In this document: one piece after another, positions 17,394 through 26,200 of the stretch
How positions within the stretch are numbered: the first letter of the stretch is position 1
How the letters are laid out: every line of letters starts with the position of its first letter
Assembly (NCBI GenBank): GCA_049115695.1
Contig: JAGDZR010000018.1
Coordinates: 124,001 to 188,000, forward strand
DNA: 64,000 nucleotides
Direction: 5' to 3'
Source: JAGDZR01 sp049115695
Lineage (GTDB): Bacteria; Bacteroidota; Bacteroidia; Cytophagales; Cyclobacteriaceae
Notes under the pieces: model-generated
Seen by the model: the letters and a program-made list of their open reading frames with translations, nothing else
Told to the model about the DNA's origin: nothing
The model's database searches: none
Program-made: the position numbers and the translations under genes

Positions 17394-19355
17394 CTATTCT
17401 CCATCCAAACTCCAACTCAGCTCAAGGTCTGAAGAAGCTGGAGAAACTCTTACATATCCCTGCATTTCCTGGTGAAGTGCGGAGCAGAAATCAGTACAGT
17501 AGAATGGCCATACGCCCACTCGCTTAGGTTCCCAGGTGAACGTTTCTGTTTGACCCGGCATGATCAATAGTTCAGAAGTATTCGCTCCAATCATGCTAAT
17601 ACCATGCGGTACATCATAATCTTGTTCCAAATTAGTGACGTGGAAGTATACCTTGTCACCCACTTTCACACCTTCAATATTATCTGGCGCGAAGTGGCTT
17701 CTGATCGTACTCATGTAAATGTGAACCTCATTGCCATCTCGCTCCACGCGAGTTTCTTTCTCATTTTTAACAGCATGAGGGTGATTGTTATCCTCAAGCC
17801 TATAAAACTTAACTTGTCGTGGCTTGATGAGATCAGCTGGAGCTCCAGCGGCGTAGTGTGGCTCGCCAATAGTTGGGAAGTCAAGTAAAAGCTCCATTTT
17901 CTCTCCTGAAATGTCGTAGAGCTGTGCAGACTGACACAATTCTGGGCCTGTTGGAAGATATCTGTCCTTTGTGATTTTATTCAAGGCCAGTACGTACTTG
18001 CCAAATGGCTTGCGTGAGTTTCCACCAGGAATCATCAAGTGTCCTACTGAGTAATAGGTAGGCTGTCTGTCTACCACTTCCCAGGTGCCTACTTTCCACT
18101 TTACAACTTCAGAAGATATGAAGAAAGTAGTATAAGCATTTCCGTCACCATCAAATTCTGTATGCAATGGGCCTAAGCCAGCATTTTGTACAACCCCACC
18201 TACAATGTCCTCATAGTTAAGGATTGGAATACCATATGCATCACCATCGAACTTTTCATTTGCAATAGCATCAAGCATTTTATCAAATGAGTGAGCTGTA
18301 AGGGAAGCAGATAGTTTACCACTTCCAACTATGTACTTACCTGACGGATCTACATCACAACCGTGTGGTGACTTAGGGGTAGGGAGTAGGTAAACAAGAC
18401 CCGGATGTTTACCAGGATCAATGATTTTTACTTCCCTTTTAATAGTGGATGTAGCCATTTGCGTAGATTCATCGTATACATTGTGAGCATACTCAGCGGG
18501 TGCTGTTTCGAATTCTCCTGCGGCTATAAGTTCTTCCGCTTTTTTCCAGTTGATCGCTGCGATAAAATCCTTGTCATTTTGTGAAGCGTTTACTTCCAAT
18601 AGTGTGCTTGCCTCTTCTGTATTGTAGGTGGAGAAAAACATCCAACCATGTGAAGCACCACGTCCAGGGTGTGCCAGATCATAATTGAAACCAGGCATCA
18701 TGATTTGAAAATCAAGGTTCATTCGACCACTTTCCTCATCGATTTTAATAAATGAAATCGCCCCTTTGAAATTACCCTTGTATTCGTCAATCGAAATATC
18801 CTGTTGAGGATACGGAACAGAAAATCTTGTGCCTGCTACCACGTATTCTGTATTTTCAGTGACAAATGAAGAACTGTGGTTACCTGCACTATTAGGTAAT
18901 TCAATGATTTCTTCAGTTTCAAATGTTGAAAGGCTTATCCTGGCTATTCTTGGTGTGTTATTGGCGTTGATAAAACACCATCTACCATCTATTTCTCCAT
19001 TGGTTTGAGACAGATCAGGATGGTGAGCATCATCCCATGGAATCTGGCCAAATGAAGTGTTCAATAGAGGTTTTGTTTCTTCATTGAATCCATAAGCTTT
19101 CTCAGGATCTACAGAAAATACCGGAATTACCTTAAATAGCCTTCCGGATGGGAGACCGTGAACAGCTAGCTGACCACTAAATCCACCGGACACGAACGCG
19201 TAGAATTCGTCATGTTCACCCGGTGGGACATAGACGCGCTGAGCAATATTATTGTCCAATGCGCCACCATTGTTACCTGATTGCATGCACGAGGAGACAA
19301 TAGTCATAGTCGTCACAATCAGCAATGCGGAAATTATTTTCATATGTTTTTTCAT
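17394..19355 (-). CDS. nosZ: Nitrous oxide reductase, clade II, predicted lipoprotein
   Basis: Reduces N2O to N2 with two copper centres, CuA and CuZ. The N-terminus is a Sec signal with a lipobox, IVSSC at about Cys23, and no twin-arginine motif; Sec export and a lipid-type N-terminus mark the clade II (atypical) enzymes rather than the Tat-exported clade I. The C-terminal cupredoxin domain has the CuA ligands Cys620, Cys624, His628 and Met631 in CTDFCSALHQEM; Asp622 replaces the Trp of clade I enzymes. The N-terminal propeller contains the CuZ-type DAHHPD motif. It is preceded by a cytochrome c and a fasciclin gene and followed by the maturation genes. Confidence 0.97.
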   Translation of the reverse strand: MKKHMKIISALLIVTTMTIVSSCMQSGNNGGALDNNIAQRVYVPPGEHDEFYAFVSGGFSGQLAVHGLPSGRLFKVIPVFSVDPEKAYGFNEETKPLLNTSFGQIPWDDAHHPDLSQTNGEIDGRWCFINANNTPRIARISLSTFETEEIIELPNSAGNHSSSFVTENTEYVVAGTRFSVPYPQQDISIDEYKGNFKGAISFIKIDEESGRMNLDFQIMMPGFNYDLAHPGRGASHGWMFFSTYNTEEASTLLEVNASQNDKDFIAAINWKKAEELIAAGEFETAPAEYAHNVYDESTQMATSTIKREVKIIDPGKHPGLVYLLPTPKSPHGCDVDPSGKYIVGSGKLSASLTAHSFDKMLDAIANEKFDGDAYGIPILNYEDIVGGVVQNAGLGPLHTEFDGDGNAYTTFFISSEVVKWKVGTWEVVDRQPTYYSVGHLMIPGGNSRKPFGKYVLALNKITKDRYLPTGPELCQSAQLYDISGEKMELLLDFPTIGEPHYAAGAPADLIKPRQVKFYRLEDNNHPHAVKNEKETRVERDGNEVHIYMSTIRSHFAPDNIEGVKVGDKVYFHVTNLEQDYDVPHGISMIGANTSELLIMPGQTETFTWEPKRVGVWPFYCTDFCSALHQEMQGYVRVSPASSDLELSWSLDGE

Positions 19356-19381
19356 GATGTAAAAATTTGAGTCAATAATTG

Positions 19382-19936
19382 TTAGGGTAGTATTACCTGG
19401 TTCACCACGTTGATGATACCATTTGAAGTTTGGATAGTGGCAACTACTTCAGCGCCACCAACGGTTACTTTGTCTCCGTCAACAACCACTTCGAGGTAAT
19501 CCCCAGTTGCCATGTAAAGTTTGCGACCTTTCCGAGCTTCCTTTTTCAACCCTTCAAGATTGTAAGAGCCAGGAGCAGCGTGACGTGTAAGAATCGTTGC
19601 AAGACTTTGCTTGTTTTCCGGCTTGAGTAGGTTTTCAACTGTTCCCGCAGGTAATGCATTAAACGCATCATTAGTAGGCGCAAATACTGTTAGCGGGCCT
19701 GCATTAACTAGCACATTTTCAATTTGGGCTGCTTGTACAGCCGCCACCAATGTCGAATGCGCCTCTGATCCGATGGCGACCTGGAGAATGTTTTTGTCCG
19801 AGTCTTCATCTTCAACAGATGCCTGACCTAACGGGTGTGAGGTAGCCGTCTCCTGGCTTGCCTTTTGCTCTGCTTGCGGAGTGGTACACGACCAACTCGC
19901 CAGCACAATTAGAAATACACTTAATAATGTTTTCAT
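19382..19936 (-). CDS. Fasciclin (FAS1) domain lipoprotein in the nos operon
   Basis: From the ATG at 19936 the protein is 184 residues, with a lipobox SWSC at Cys17 and one FAS1 domain over the C-terminal 130 residues. FAS1 motifs are clear: LVAAVQAAQ, NVLVNAGPLTVFAPTNDAF, then LTRHAAPG and NGIINVVNQVILP at the end. FAS1 domains mediate adhesion or protein-protein contact. Here the gene sits between a cytochrome c gene and nosZ with gaps of 19 and 26 bases, so it is surely part of the same transcript. A role in docking NosZ or its electron donor at the membrane is a guess. Confidence 0.88.
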   Translation of the reverse strand: MKTLLSVFLIVLASWSCTTPQAEQKASQETATSHPLGQASVEDEDSDKNILQVAIGSEAHSTLVAAVQAAQIENVLVNAGPLTVFAPTNDAFNALPAGTVENLLKPENKQSLATILTRHAAPGSYNLEGLKKEARKGRKLYMATGDYLEVVVDGDKVTVGGAEVVATIQTSNGIINVVNQVILP

Positions 19937-19955
19937 GGTTTTAAGATTATTGGTG

Positions 19956-20423
19956 TTAAAGCGTTCTAAAATATTCGAGTACAGCTCTGGCTTCATCTTC
20001 AGATAGATTTTGATTAGCCATCGGTGAGCCATTAAAGTCTATTAGCAGTTGCTTGGCCATAGGGTCTTTTTGAACCATCTGATCTGGATTGAGGATCATG
20101 TTCATGGTCCATTCAGCTGTGCGACGATCGAGCACTCCTTTTACGGCTGGTCCTATGAAGCGTTTTTCTGTTTTATGACACGCTGTACATTTCGCTTCGA
20201 ATATGACTTGCCCTTCTGCAGCCATTGTATTGTCAATAGCTGCTAGATTAATGGATTTGATTGGTCCGACTCCTATATTCTTTTGCCAATCAGCAAAAGG
20301 ATCAGTAGGCACAACTACCTCAGGTTGTTTTTGATCAGTATTTTCGCCTGCCCCACCGCAGTTGAACAGTGTTACCGTCAAAAGAATCATCCCTGCAATT
20401 GAATAGGTGTTAATTGTTTTCAT
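19956..20423 (-). CDS. Class I c-type cytochrome of the nos operon
   Basis: Exported monohaem cytochrome, 155 residues. The haem motif CTACH is at residues 79-83 and the distal methionine is likely in the SPMANQNL segment near the C-terminus. The signal region ends LFNCGG; this may be a lipobox but Asn before the Cys is unusual. It is the first structural gene after the Rrf2 regulator and lies just upstream of the fasciclin gene and nosZ. The simplest reading is that it passes electrons to NosZ. Confidence 0.87.
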   Translation of the reverse strand: MKTINTYSIAGMILLTVTLFNCGGAGENTDQKQPEVVVPTDPFADWQKNIGVGPIKSINLAAIDNTMAAEGQVIFEAKCTACHKTEKRFIGPAVKGVLDRRTAEWTMNMILNPDQMVQKDPMAKQLLIDFNGSPMANQNLSEDEARAVLEYFRTL

Positions 20424-20470
20424 ATTAATAGGATTAAAGGATCAAAATATCTTCTATTGAATTAATTAAT

Positions 20471-20890
20471 TTATATTTTCAATGTTGTGTCTTTCAATAC
20501 CGCCTCATTTCTCAAGTCTGTTGAAAGCAAAATGTCATTCAGCATGGCCTTGACTTCAACAAATTTAAAGTGCACGGGACATGGATTATCACCAGAACAC
20601 TCAGGTAGTCCCAGTACACAATTGGTCAGCAACGCTTCACCATCTATGGCGATAACAATGTTTTTTAGCGTTATTTTTTTGGAAGGATAAAGTGTAAAGC
20701 CACCGTTTGGACCTTTAAATGATTTAAGTAAACCTGCTTTAACCAGCTGTTGAAGTATTTTGGCGGTAAACGCTTCGGGTGAATCAATGGCCTTAATGAT
20801 TTCTTTAAGCCCCGTACGTTTTCCACCTTGCTCATTGCTGGCAATAAAAATCATAATTTTAATGGCGTACTCACAAGCTCTTGAAAACAT
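20471..20890 (-). CDS. Rrf2-family Fe-S transcriptional regulator
   Basis: A winged-helix repressor of 139 residues. The N-terminal helix-turn-helix spans roughly residues 25-65, ending in the Rrf2 wing motif GPNGGFTL. Three cysteines, Cys91, Cys98 and Cys104 (spacing CX6CX5C), match the cluster ligands of IscR and NsrR. In NsrR this cluster senses NO; in IscR it reports Fe-S status. Placed 47 bases upstream of the nos genes on the same strand and divergent from a small membrane protein gene, it probably controls the nos operon. Which signal it reads cannot be settled here. Confidence 0.88.
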   Translation of the reverse strand: MFSRACEYAIKIMIFIASNEQGGKRTGLKEIIKAIDSPEAFTAKILQQLVKAGLLKSFKGPNGGFTLYPSKKITLKNIVIAIDGEALLTNCVLGLPECSGDNPCPVHFKFVEVKAMLNDILLSTDLRNEAVLKDTTLKI

Positions 20891-20936
20891 ACTACTTTCT
20901 TTGTCAGACGAAATTAATGCCTGCTTTAATATCGGA

Positions 20937-20944
20937 CAAAAATA
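20937..20944 (-). promoter_or_regulatory. TAnnTTTG -7 element upstream of the Rrf2 gene
   Basis: On the minus strand the bases read TATTTTTG, matching TAnnTTTG, 46 bases before the rrf2 start codon. No good TTTG is found at the -33 distance. A very similar stretch (GATATTTT followed by TCC two bases later) occurs upstream of the cytochrome c gene near 20440, so both places could share a promoter or an Rrf2 operator. Confidence 0.4.
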
Positions 20945-21044
20945 TCCTTAATTATCTAGGTTCTCCTGATGATTATCAGTTTTCAGATTGACTTTGAGCT
21001 CAAATTTGCATTTCATAACCGATCATTTTTGATTCAAATCAAGT

Positions 21045-21451
21045 ATGGTCACAACCGTTCTTATTCCAGCGATTAAGAAAATAAAAAACCATGAGGATCA
21101 ACTGGACACGTTTGAGAAAATAGAAGGTCGCTTTGCATTGCAAGCAAAAGTGGCTACTCTGATTGCAGGTATTGCGGGTTTTTATATGATGTATGAGATG
21201 GATGCCTGGAATCGCTATACGCTTTTACAATTTTGGTGGATCCATGCCATGACAATAGTTTGGCTGATCTTTACTTTGGTGTTATATGTATTGGAGCCAT
21301 TGGTCCTTCATCGCTTGTTCAGAGGTATGGGACATCTCATCCGGCTAGAACATTGCGCATTATGCACCGTGTTCATTGGGCATTGTTACAGCTAAGTTTG
21401 CTAACTACGGCTGGAGCAGTTGCAGGCAGCCATGGATGGTATTGGCTTTAA
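21045..21451 (+). pseudogene. Frameshifted small integral membrane protein divergent from the nos regulator
   Basis: The first frame (from the ATG at 21045) encodes a membrane protein with helices over about residues 37-52 and 64-88, and a LEPLVLHRLFR motif. Around 21320-21335 the coding sense moves to the -1 frame, which continues with HPARTLRIMHRVHWALLQLS, a hydrophobic helix and GAVAGSHG before the stop at 21451. Read together they make one protein of about 135 residues; read singly, each part is an incomplete membrane protein. A one-base deletion, a sequencing error or recoding could each explain it. I see no slippery heptamer. Its position opposite the Rrf2 gene suggests a link with nos or NO response. 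Confidence 0.65.
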
Positions 21452-21456
21452 ACGAA

Positions 21457-21482
21457 AAAACCCAATCATTTGATTGGGTTTT
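21457..21482. terminator. Bidirectional Rho-independent terminator
   Basis: AAAACCCAATC and its exact complement form an 11-bp stem with a four-base loop, ending in a T-run on either strand. It sits six bases after the frameshifted membrane gene and 29 bases from the 3' end of the convergent TonB-like gene, and can serve both. Confidence 0.85.
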
Positions 21483-21510
21483 AACTATGTGATTGGTCTT
21501 CTTTCTTTTT

Positions 21511-22305
21511 TTAATTGTTAAGCTTAAAGATGATCGGTAGTACCATTCGTACTTTAACCGCTCGACCTCTTTGCTTACCAGCTTTGAATTTTGGGGAAGA
21601 TCTTAATACTCTCTCAGCTTCCTCATCGCAACCGGCTCCAATTCCTTTTACTGCTTTAACTTCAGTAACAGAACCGTCCTTGTCTACAACGAACTGAACG
21701 AATACTCGTCCTTCGATTCCCATCCTTCGTGCCTGAGCAGGGTAGTTCATGTTTTTACCAACAAAAGCGTAGAACGCTGGCATTCCTCCAGGGAATTGCG
21801 GTTGATCTTCCACAATGGTAAAAACTTCATCTACTTCTTCCTCTTCAGGTGCTTCTTCGAAGATGATCTCTTCAACAACAGTCTCTTCGGTTACCTCCAC
21901 ATCTAGCTCTACTTCGATTTCCTCCTCGATTTCCTCTTCATCAGGAACTTCTACGATTTCAGGAAGCTGAACTTTCGGTGGCGGTGGCGGTGGCTGCTCT
22001 GTAGGTGGGATTTCCATGATGTCCTCAAAGTCATCTTCCACCTGTCCTAGATCAACCAGGCCGTTATCATCATAGGTTTTGTAATTAAAAGCCCAAATGA
22101 TGAAAAATAGCGTGAATGCAAGCCCCACATTGGTAAACAATCTTGAGAATTTCTCCAGATTGGCATTGTGATGCTTCTTCTCCAATACGCTGTATTCTCC
22201 TGTCTCTGCCTCAGCACTTTTCTTTGCAATTGCATCTAAAATTAGCTTCGAACCCAAGACCAAAAGAATCAGAGCTACAACGAATACGATAATTATTACT
22301 GACAT
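21511..22305 (-). CDS. TonB-like energy transducer with two N-terminal membrane segments
   Basis: TonB couples the proton-motive force to outer-membrane receptors. The C-terminal 95 residues are a TonB_C domain (motifs YPAQARRMGIEGRVFVQFVV and FKAGKQRGRAVKVRM). Before it lie a proline stretch (PPTEQPPPPPPK) and about 60 very acidic residues rich in Glu. There are two hydrophobic segments, at residues 2-20 and about 55-75, instead of the usual single anchor. The gene ends beside a strong terminator and starts about 100 bases beyond the vanZ stop. ExbB and ExbD are not nearby. Confidence 0.88.
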   Translation of the reverse strand: MSVIIIVFVVALILLVLGSKLILDAIAKKSAEAETGEYSVLEKKHHNANLEKFSRLFTNVGLAFTLFFIIWAFNYKTYDDNGLVDLGQVEDDFEDIMEIPPTEQPPPPPPKVQLPEIVEVPDEEEIEEEIEVELDVEVTEETVVEEIIFEEAPEEEEVDEVFTIVEDQPQFPGGMPAFYAFVGKNMNYPAQARRMGIEGRVFVQFVVDKDGSVTEVKAVKGIGAGCDEEAERVLRSSPKFKAGKQRGRAVKVRMVLPIIFKLNN

Positions 22306-22402
22306 ATTGTTATATAAGTATCCTTCAAAAGTATATAATCTTTACTCAGATTTTGGCGGCAAACAAAATTTTTTCTCCCGGTTTTCGGACAAACCTCCAA
22401 AT

Positions 22403-22792
22403 TTAGCTTCTCAAAGGTTTGGACTTAGTGTCAAATTGCAACAGCCTGATTCCTATGAGATAGGCAATGATGCCAATTGTAACACCCAAGATGTTAGATA
22501 TGAAATCTTCAATATCACTGCCTCTACCGGGAATATAGGCCTGAGCTATTTCTGTAGTACCGGAAAGCAATATTCCTGAAATGATGATCACCCACGTCGC
22601 GACAATTCGCGTCATTTTAATTTCCTGAAGAAAATGATGATACCAAAGCATTGTTAGTGAACAAAAAAGTCCAAGATGAACCACTTTGTCTTCTCCCGGA
22701 AAGAACACATTGGTCTCTCTTCCTATCCCAGGTTTCAACAAGAGAACAAGCGTCATCAATAACCAGAAATATGTCAGGATTCTCAGGAACAC
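22403..22792 (-). CDS. VanZ-family small membrane protein
   Basis: A 129-residue protein with four hydrophobic helices and the VanZ hallmarks: DKVVHLGLF near the first loop and TEIAQAYIPGRGSDIEDFISN near the third. VanZ proteins have been tied to teicoplanin resistance in Gram-positives, but in Bacteroidota the function is unknown. The start is a GTG directly after the gcvH stop codon (TAA then GTG), so translation is coupled to gcvH. Confidence 0.85.
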   Translation of the reverse strand: MFLRILTYFWLLMTLVLLLKPGIGRETNVFFPGEDKVVHLGLFCSLTMLWYHHFLQEIKMTRIVATWVIIISGILLSGTTEIAQAYIPGRGSDIEDFISNILGVTIGIIAYLIGIRLLQFDTKSKPLRS

Positions 22793-23167
22793 TTATTCAG
22801 CTATTAGTTCTTTGTATTCAGCTAATGTTAATAACTCATCACCTTTATCAGATACCTTTATCTTGATCATCCACCCATCTCCATATGGATCATTGTTGAC
22901 AGTTTCAGGAGCATCTTCCAATGCAGTATTCCATTCTGTGACTTCACCAGAAACTGGCATGAACAGGTCAGATACAGTTTTCACTGCTTCAACCGTACCA
23001 AATACTTCTCCTGCGTCAAGTGTATCACCTTCTGTTTCTATTTCTACATAGACAATATCTCCCAACTCACCCTGGGCAAAATCGGTCACACCTACTGTGG
23101 CAATTTCACCTTCAATTCGAACCCATTCGTGATCTTTGGTGTACAACAATTCTTCTGGCAAATTCAT
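22793..23167 (-). CDS. gcvH: Glycine cleavage system H protein
   Basis: Lipoyl carrier of the glycine cleavage complex, shuttling the aminomethyl group between P and T proteins. The lipoylated lysine is Lys63 in the motif VEAVKTVSDL, and the beginning KDHEWVRIEG and ending YKELIAE are typical. Length is 124 residues. The other components (gcvP, gcvT) are not in the window. It follows sprA, leaves 53 bases for a promoter of its own, and is coupled to vanZ. Confidence 0.97.
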   Translation of the reverse strand: MNLPEELLYTKDHEWVRIEGEIATVGVTDFAQGELGDIVYVEIETEGDTLDAGEVFGTVEAVKTVSDLFMPVSGEVTEWNTALEDAPETVNNDPYGDGWMIKIKVSDKGDELLTLAEYKELIAE

Positions 23168-23197
23168 ATGGATTAAAGTTTAAAATTGATGAAGCGA

Positions 23198-23205
23198 CAA
23201 AAATA
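23198..23205 (-). promoter_or_regulatory. TAnnTTTG -7 element upstream of gcvH
   Basis: The minus strand reads TATTTTTG 30 bases before the gcvH start codon, at the end of sprA. It fits TAnnTTTG, but no clear TTTG lies at the -33 distance. A separate gcvH promoter is therefore possible but not certain. Confidence 0.4.
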
Positions 23206-23220
23206 CCCGATTTCCAGAAT

Positions 23221-26200
23221 TTATTGTGCGAGATTAAATCGGAGCTGAAATCCGAAAGCTGTTGTGCGTCGATTAAAGGACCCAACCAGGGGATTGGTGT
23301 TGTTGCGATCAAAGTACATGGTCAAATCCAGCTGGTCGTTGAACTTGTAAGCAATTGTAGGTCTTAATTGAAAGCTTTTATTACCGTTTGTAGCTTTTGG
23401 TGCTTCATCTATCTTCCGCTGGATTGCCTTGGTGTCCCGAATCGTCAGGGCCATTCTGAAGGTGACTTCATTCTTGATCGTATAGACCTGCCCCTTTATT
23501 TTAAATGGTAATTTCAAATCAGCTTTTGTATATCCAATATCAAATGACACGTCGCTGTTTCGGGTTTCTGTGACCTGAGCGTTGGATAAATTCAAAGATA
23601 GATTGCGGTCACGTTTGTAATCGATCCGTGCATTCAAGTTGGTTTTTGTGCGAACATTGATACCCAGGAAAGGAGCAAATTGTTCTGCGATAGTAACTTG
23701 GTTCATGATGTAGACTGGTACTAGATTTCCTGAAATCGTATCGGTCTGAGTAGCCAGAGGATAATTCACAATATCATTGTCCAGGCTGATGTTGTCCTGA
23801 TATCTTAATGAGTTGGTGTAGTTGCTTATGTTAAAAACAGAACGATATGCATGCGTAATATTGATTGACGAAAAAATTTCGCTAAGCGCTGGAATTCTGG
23901 CAAGTCCGGCATAGTCCACCCGCCAATTCGGTAACGGGATTATTGGAAATGGGCGTGAACTTACATCACGAACATTTACGCCCTGGTAAGCAGCAATAAA
24001 GGCTGGAACCATGACATCCTGAGAAATGGTATCGTATCTTCCATTGATGCCCTGACTGTTGAGCTCTGATGCAAGTCGCCTGTGCATTTCATCAATGTTA
24101 GATACAAATTGATCAAATACTGCACTTTGGTGAGTGGTGTCAAGCTTTTCAAATGCCGTATTGATTGACATAAATGAGATACTGTAGCTACCACCTCTTG
24201 AAGGCGTAAGAGAATTGAATGTTTGATCAAGTGTGTCATAACGGAAAATTTCCTGGAAAGAACCATTATTGGACCTTTTGGCATCAACTTGAATTTTCAG
24301 ATCACTCCAAGGTTCCACTGATGCTCGTAGATTCAGCTCTTTACCTGCTGTTTGCTGAAATGGAGCGGTCAAATATGGAGAGCGAGTCAACCAGTCATTA
24401 TCTGCAGCAACATGACGAATCGAAGGGTCCTGACTACCAGCGATAAATTCCCAACCTGGTGCCATCCATGAACTGTCCATGCCAAACATGCTGGAGGAAG
24501 GTAAGAACCCGGAAAGGCCGGTACTTTCACGTACGCCATAGGTCACATTTACGTTTCGAACGGCCATTAAAAATCTCAGAGCGCTGTTTACAACTTTCAT
24601 TCCCGCACCTGAAGGCGCTTTTTCCTCATCTCCACTATTAGGCGATGGACGACTGGAACTTGATCTACGATTGCTTCTGGTAGGTGTGTTTGCCGCTTTT
24701 AGGAACCCAACTTTATTATATAGCTTCACAAAATCGATCTTACCCGTCGCTTGCTGATCACGGTTATTGCTGATCGTATGACCGAAGAAGTTACCATCAT
24801 CATCTTCCTGACCTAGTGAACCGGCAAGCCAATTGTATCCGATGGAGTATCTCACATCTCCAGTTACCCAGTCAGTAAGCGGGAGCTTGTCAAAAGGTAA
24901 TTTGTAATTGGCAGAGGCGGTTTGATTAAAGTTTTTCATCCGGCCCAATCCTTTTATTTGTTCTAAAATATAGTCTCGCTCCGCTTGCGTATCGATATCT
25001 CCAAAAACAAACTCATCAGATTCATCAATGACTGCATTGGCCCGAGCCGAGTAGTCCAGGTTTAAACTTTTGAAAATATTCCACCGAAAGCCATACGTTC
25101 GATTGAATGTAAATAATCGTTCGTAGTAGGGTAGCATACCTTCAGTTGTCAGTCGGTCATTGAATAATTGAGTGTGAGTAAAGTTCCTGTTTAGATCGGC
25201 ACGAGCAGTCAGACTATTTGGAAGGAGTGAGATATTAAGGTCTTTGATCACTTTCAAGTATGGACTCTTAAAGGCTTTTGCCGACTTGAACGGCTCTAGC
25301 GTCAATCCCTTCGGCGAGAAATTATAAGCCACTCCACCACCTTGTGTTTTGCGATAGAGTGTTTCTGTACTTATGCTTGTCGTCAGTTGATCACTAAATG
25401 CATAAGTGAATGAAAGGTTTTCGACATCATATACGTGTCTTTTAGCATCCTTCTTAACCTTATCCTTACGGACGTTTGTGAAATTGATGCTTCGTCGAGT
25501 GGTGCGATCTTCAACAATTCTTCTGTATCTCTGTCCTTCCTCTTCATTGCTAAAACTTTCAATAGCCGCATCGAGCGGAACATCTGGATCCAGCGGATCA
25601 AATTGAGGAGTTGCTTTAGTCTTTTCGATGCTCACATACATGGGCACCCGTAAACCTGTTTTCTGGGGTAGAAGAAATTTGTCAACGTTTACCTGGGCAC
25701 TTACATCATATTTCAATATGTCTTCTCTTGACCGCTCGGAGATTCGCTGCTGAATAGAGCCGAATCCTATTGATTGATATCGGGTTGAAGCATTGATGGT
25801 TGCCAGGTCTGCTAATTTGGTACTCAGTCTTGCATTGGCTGCCCAGCCTTTGTTTTTATCAAAATCGGTTACCCTTAACTCATTCGCCCAAATGCAAACG
25901 GACTTTGGTTGTCGATCAGTACTTTCTACATTTCGCACACCAATCATTGTAGTTAGCAGGGAACTCATATCCGGCCGACCCTTTATTGTGAGTTTGTATC
26001 TGCCATCTTCGGAAGGAATTGAGTAAGGGATCAGTACATCAATGTCATTTCTATTTCTGGATGATTTCAAAGCAAGAAGCTCAGAGACGGCAAGGTCTAT
26101 TTCGTTTTCCAAAGGCCAGATCACCCGCCGCAATTCATCCCCAGTTGTTCCATTAAGTCCTTCTGGCGTTATTTTCAAAGGCACTTCTATTTCGTAGTAG

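Noticed and set aside
17394..19355. NosZ as a Tat substrate
   Set aside because: No twin-arginine motif in the N-terminus; a Sec-type lipobox is present instead.
21300..21345. Programmed -1 frameshift in the small membrane protein
   Set aside because: No slippery heptamer or downstream hairpin is visible near the switch point; mutation or error is simpler.
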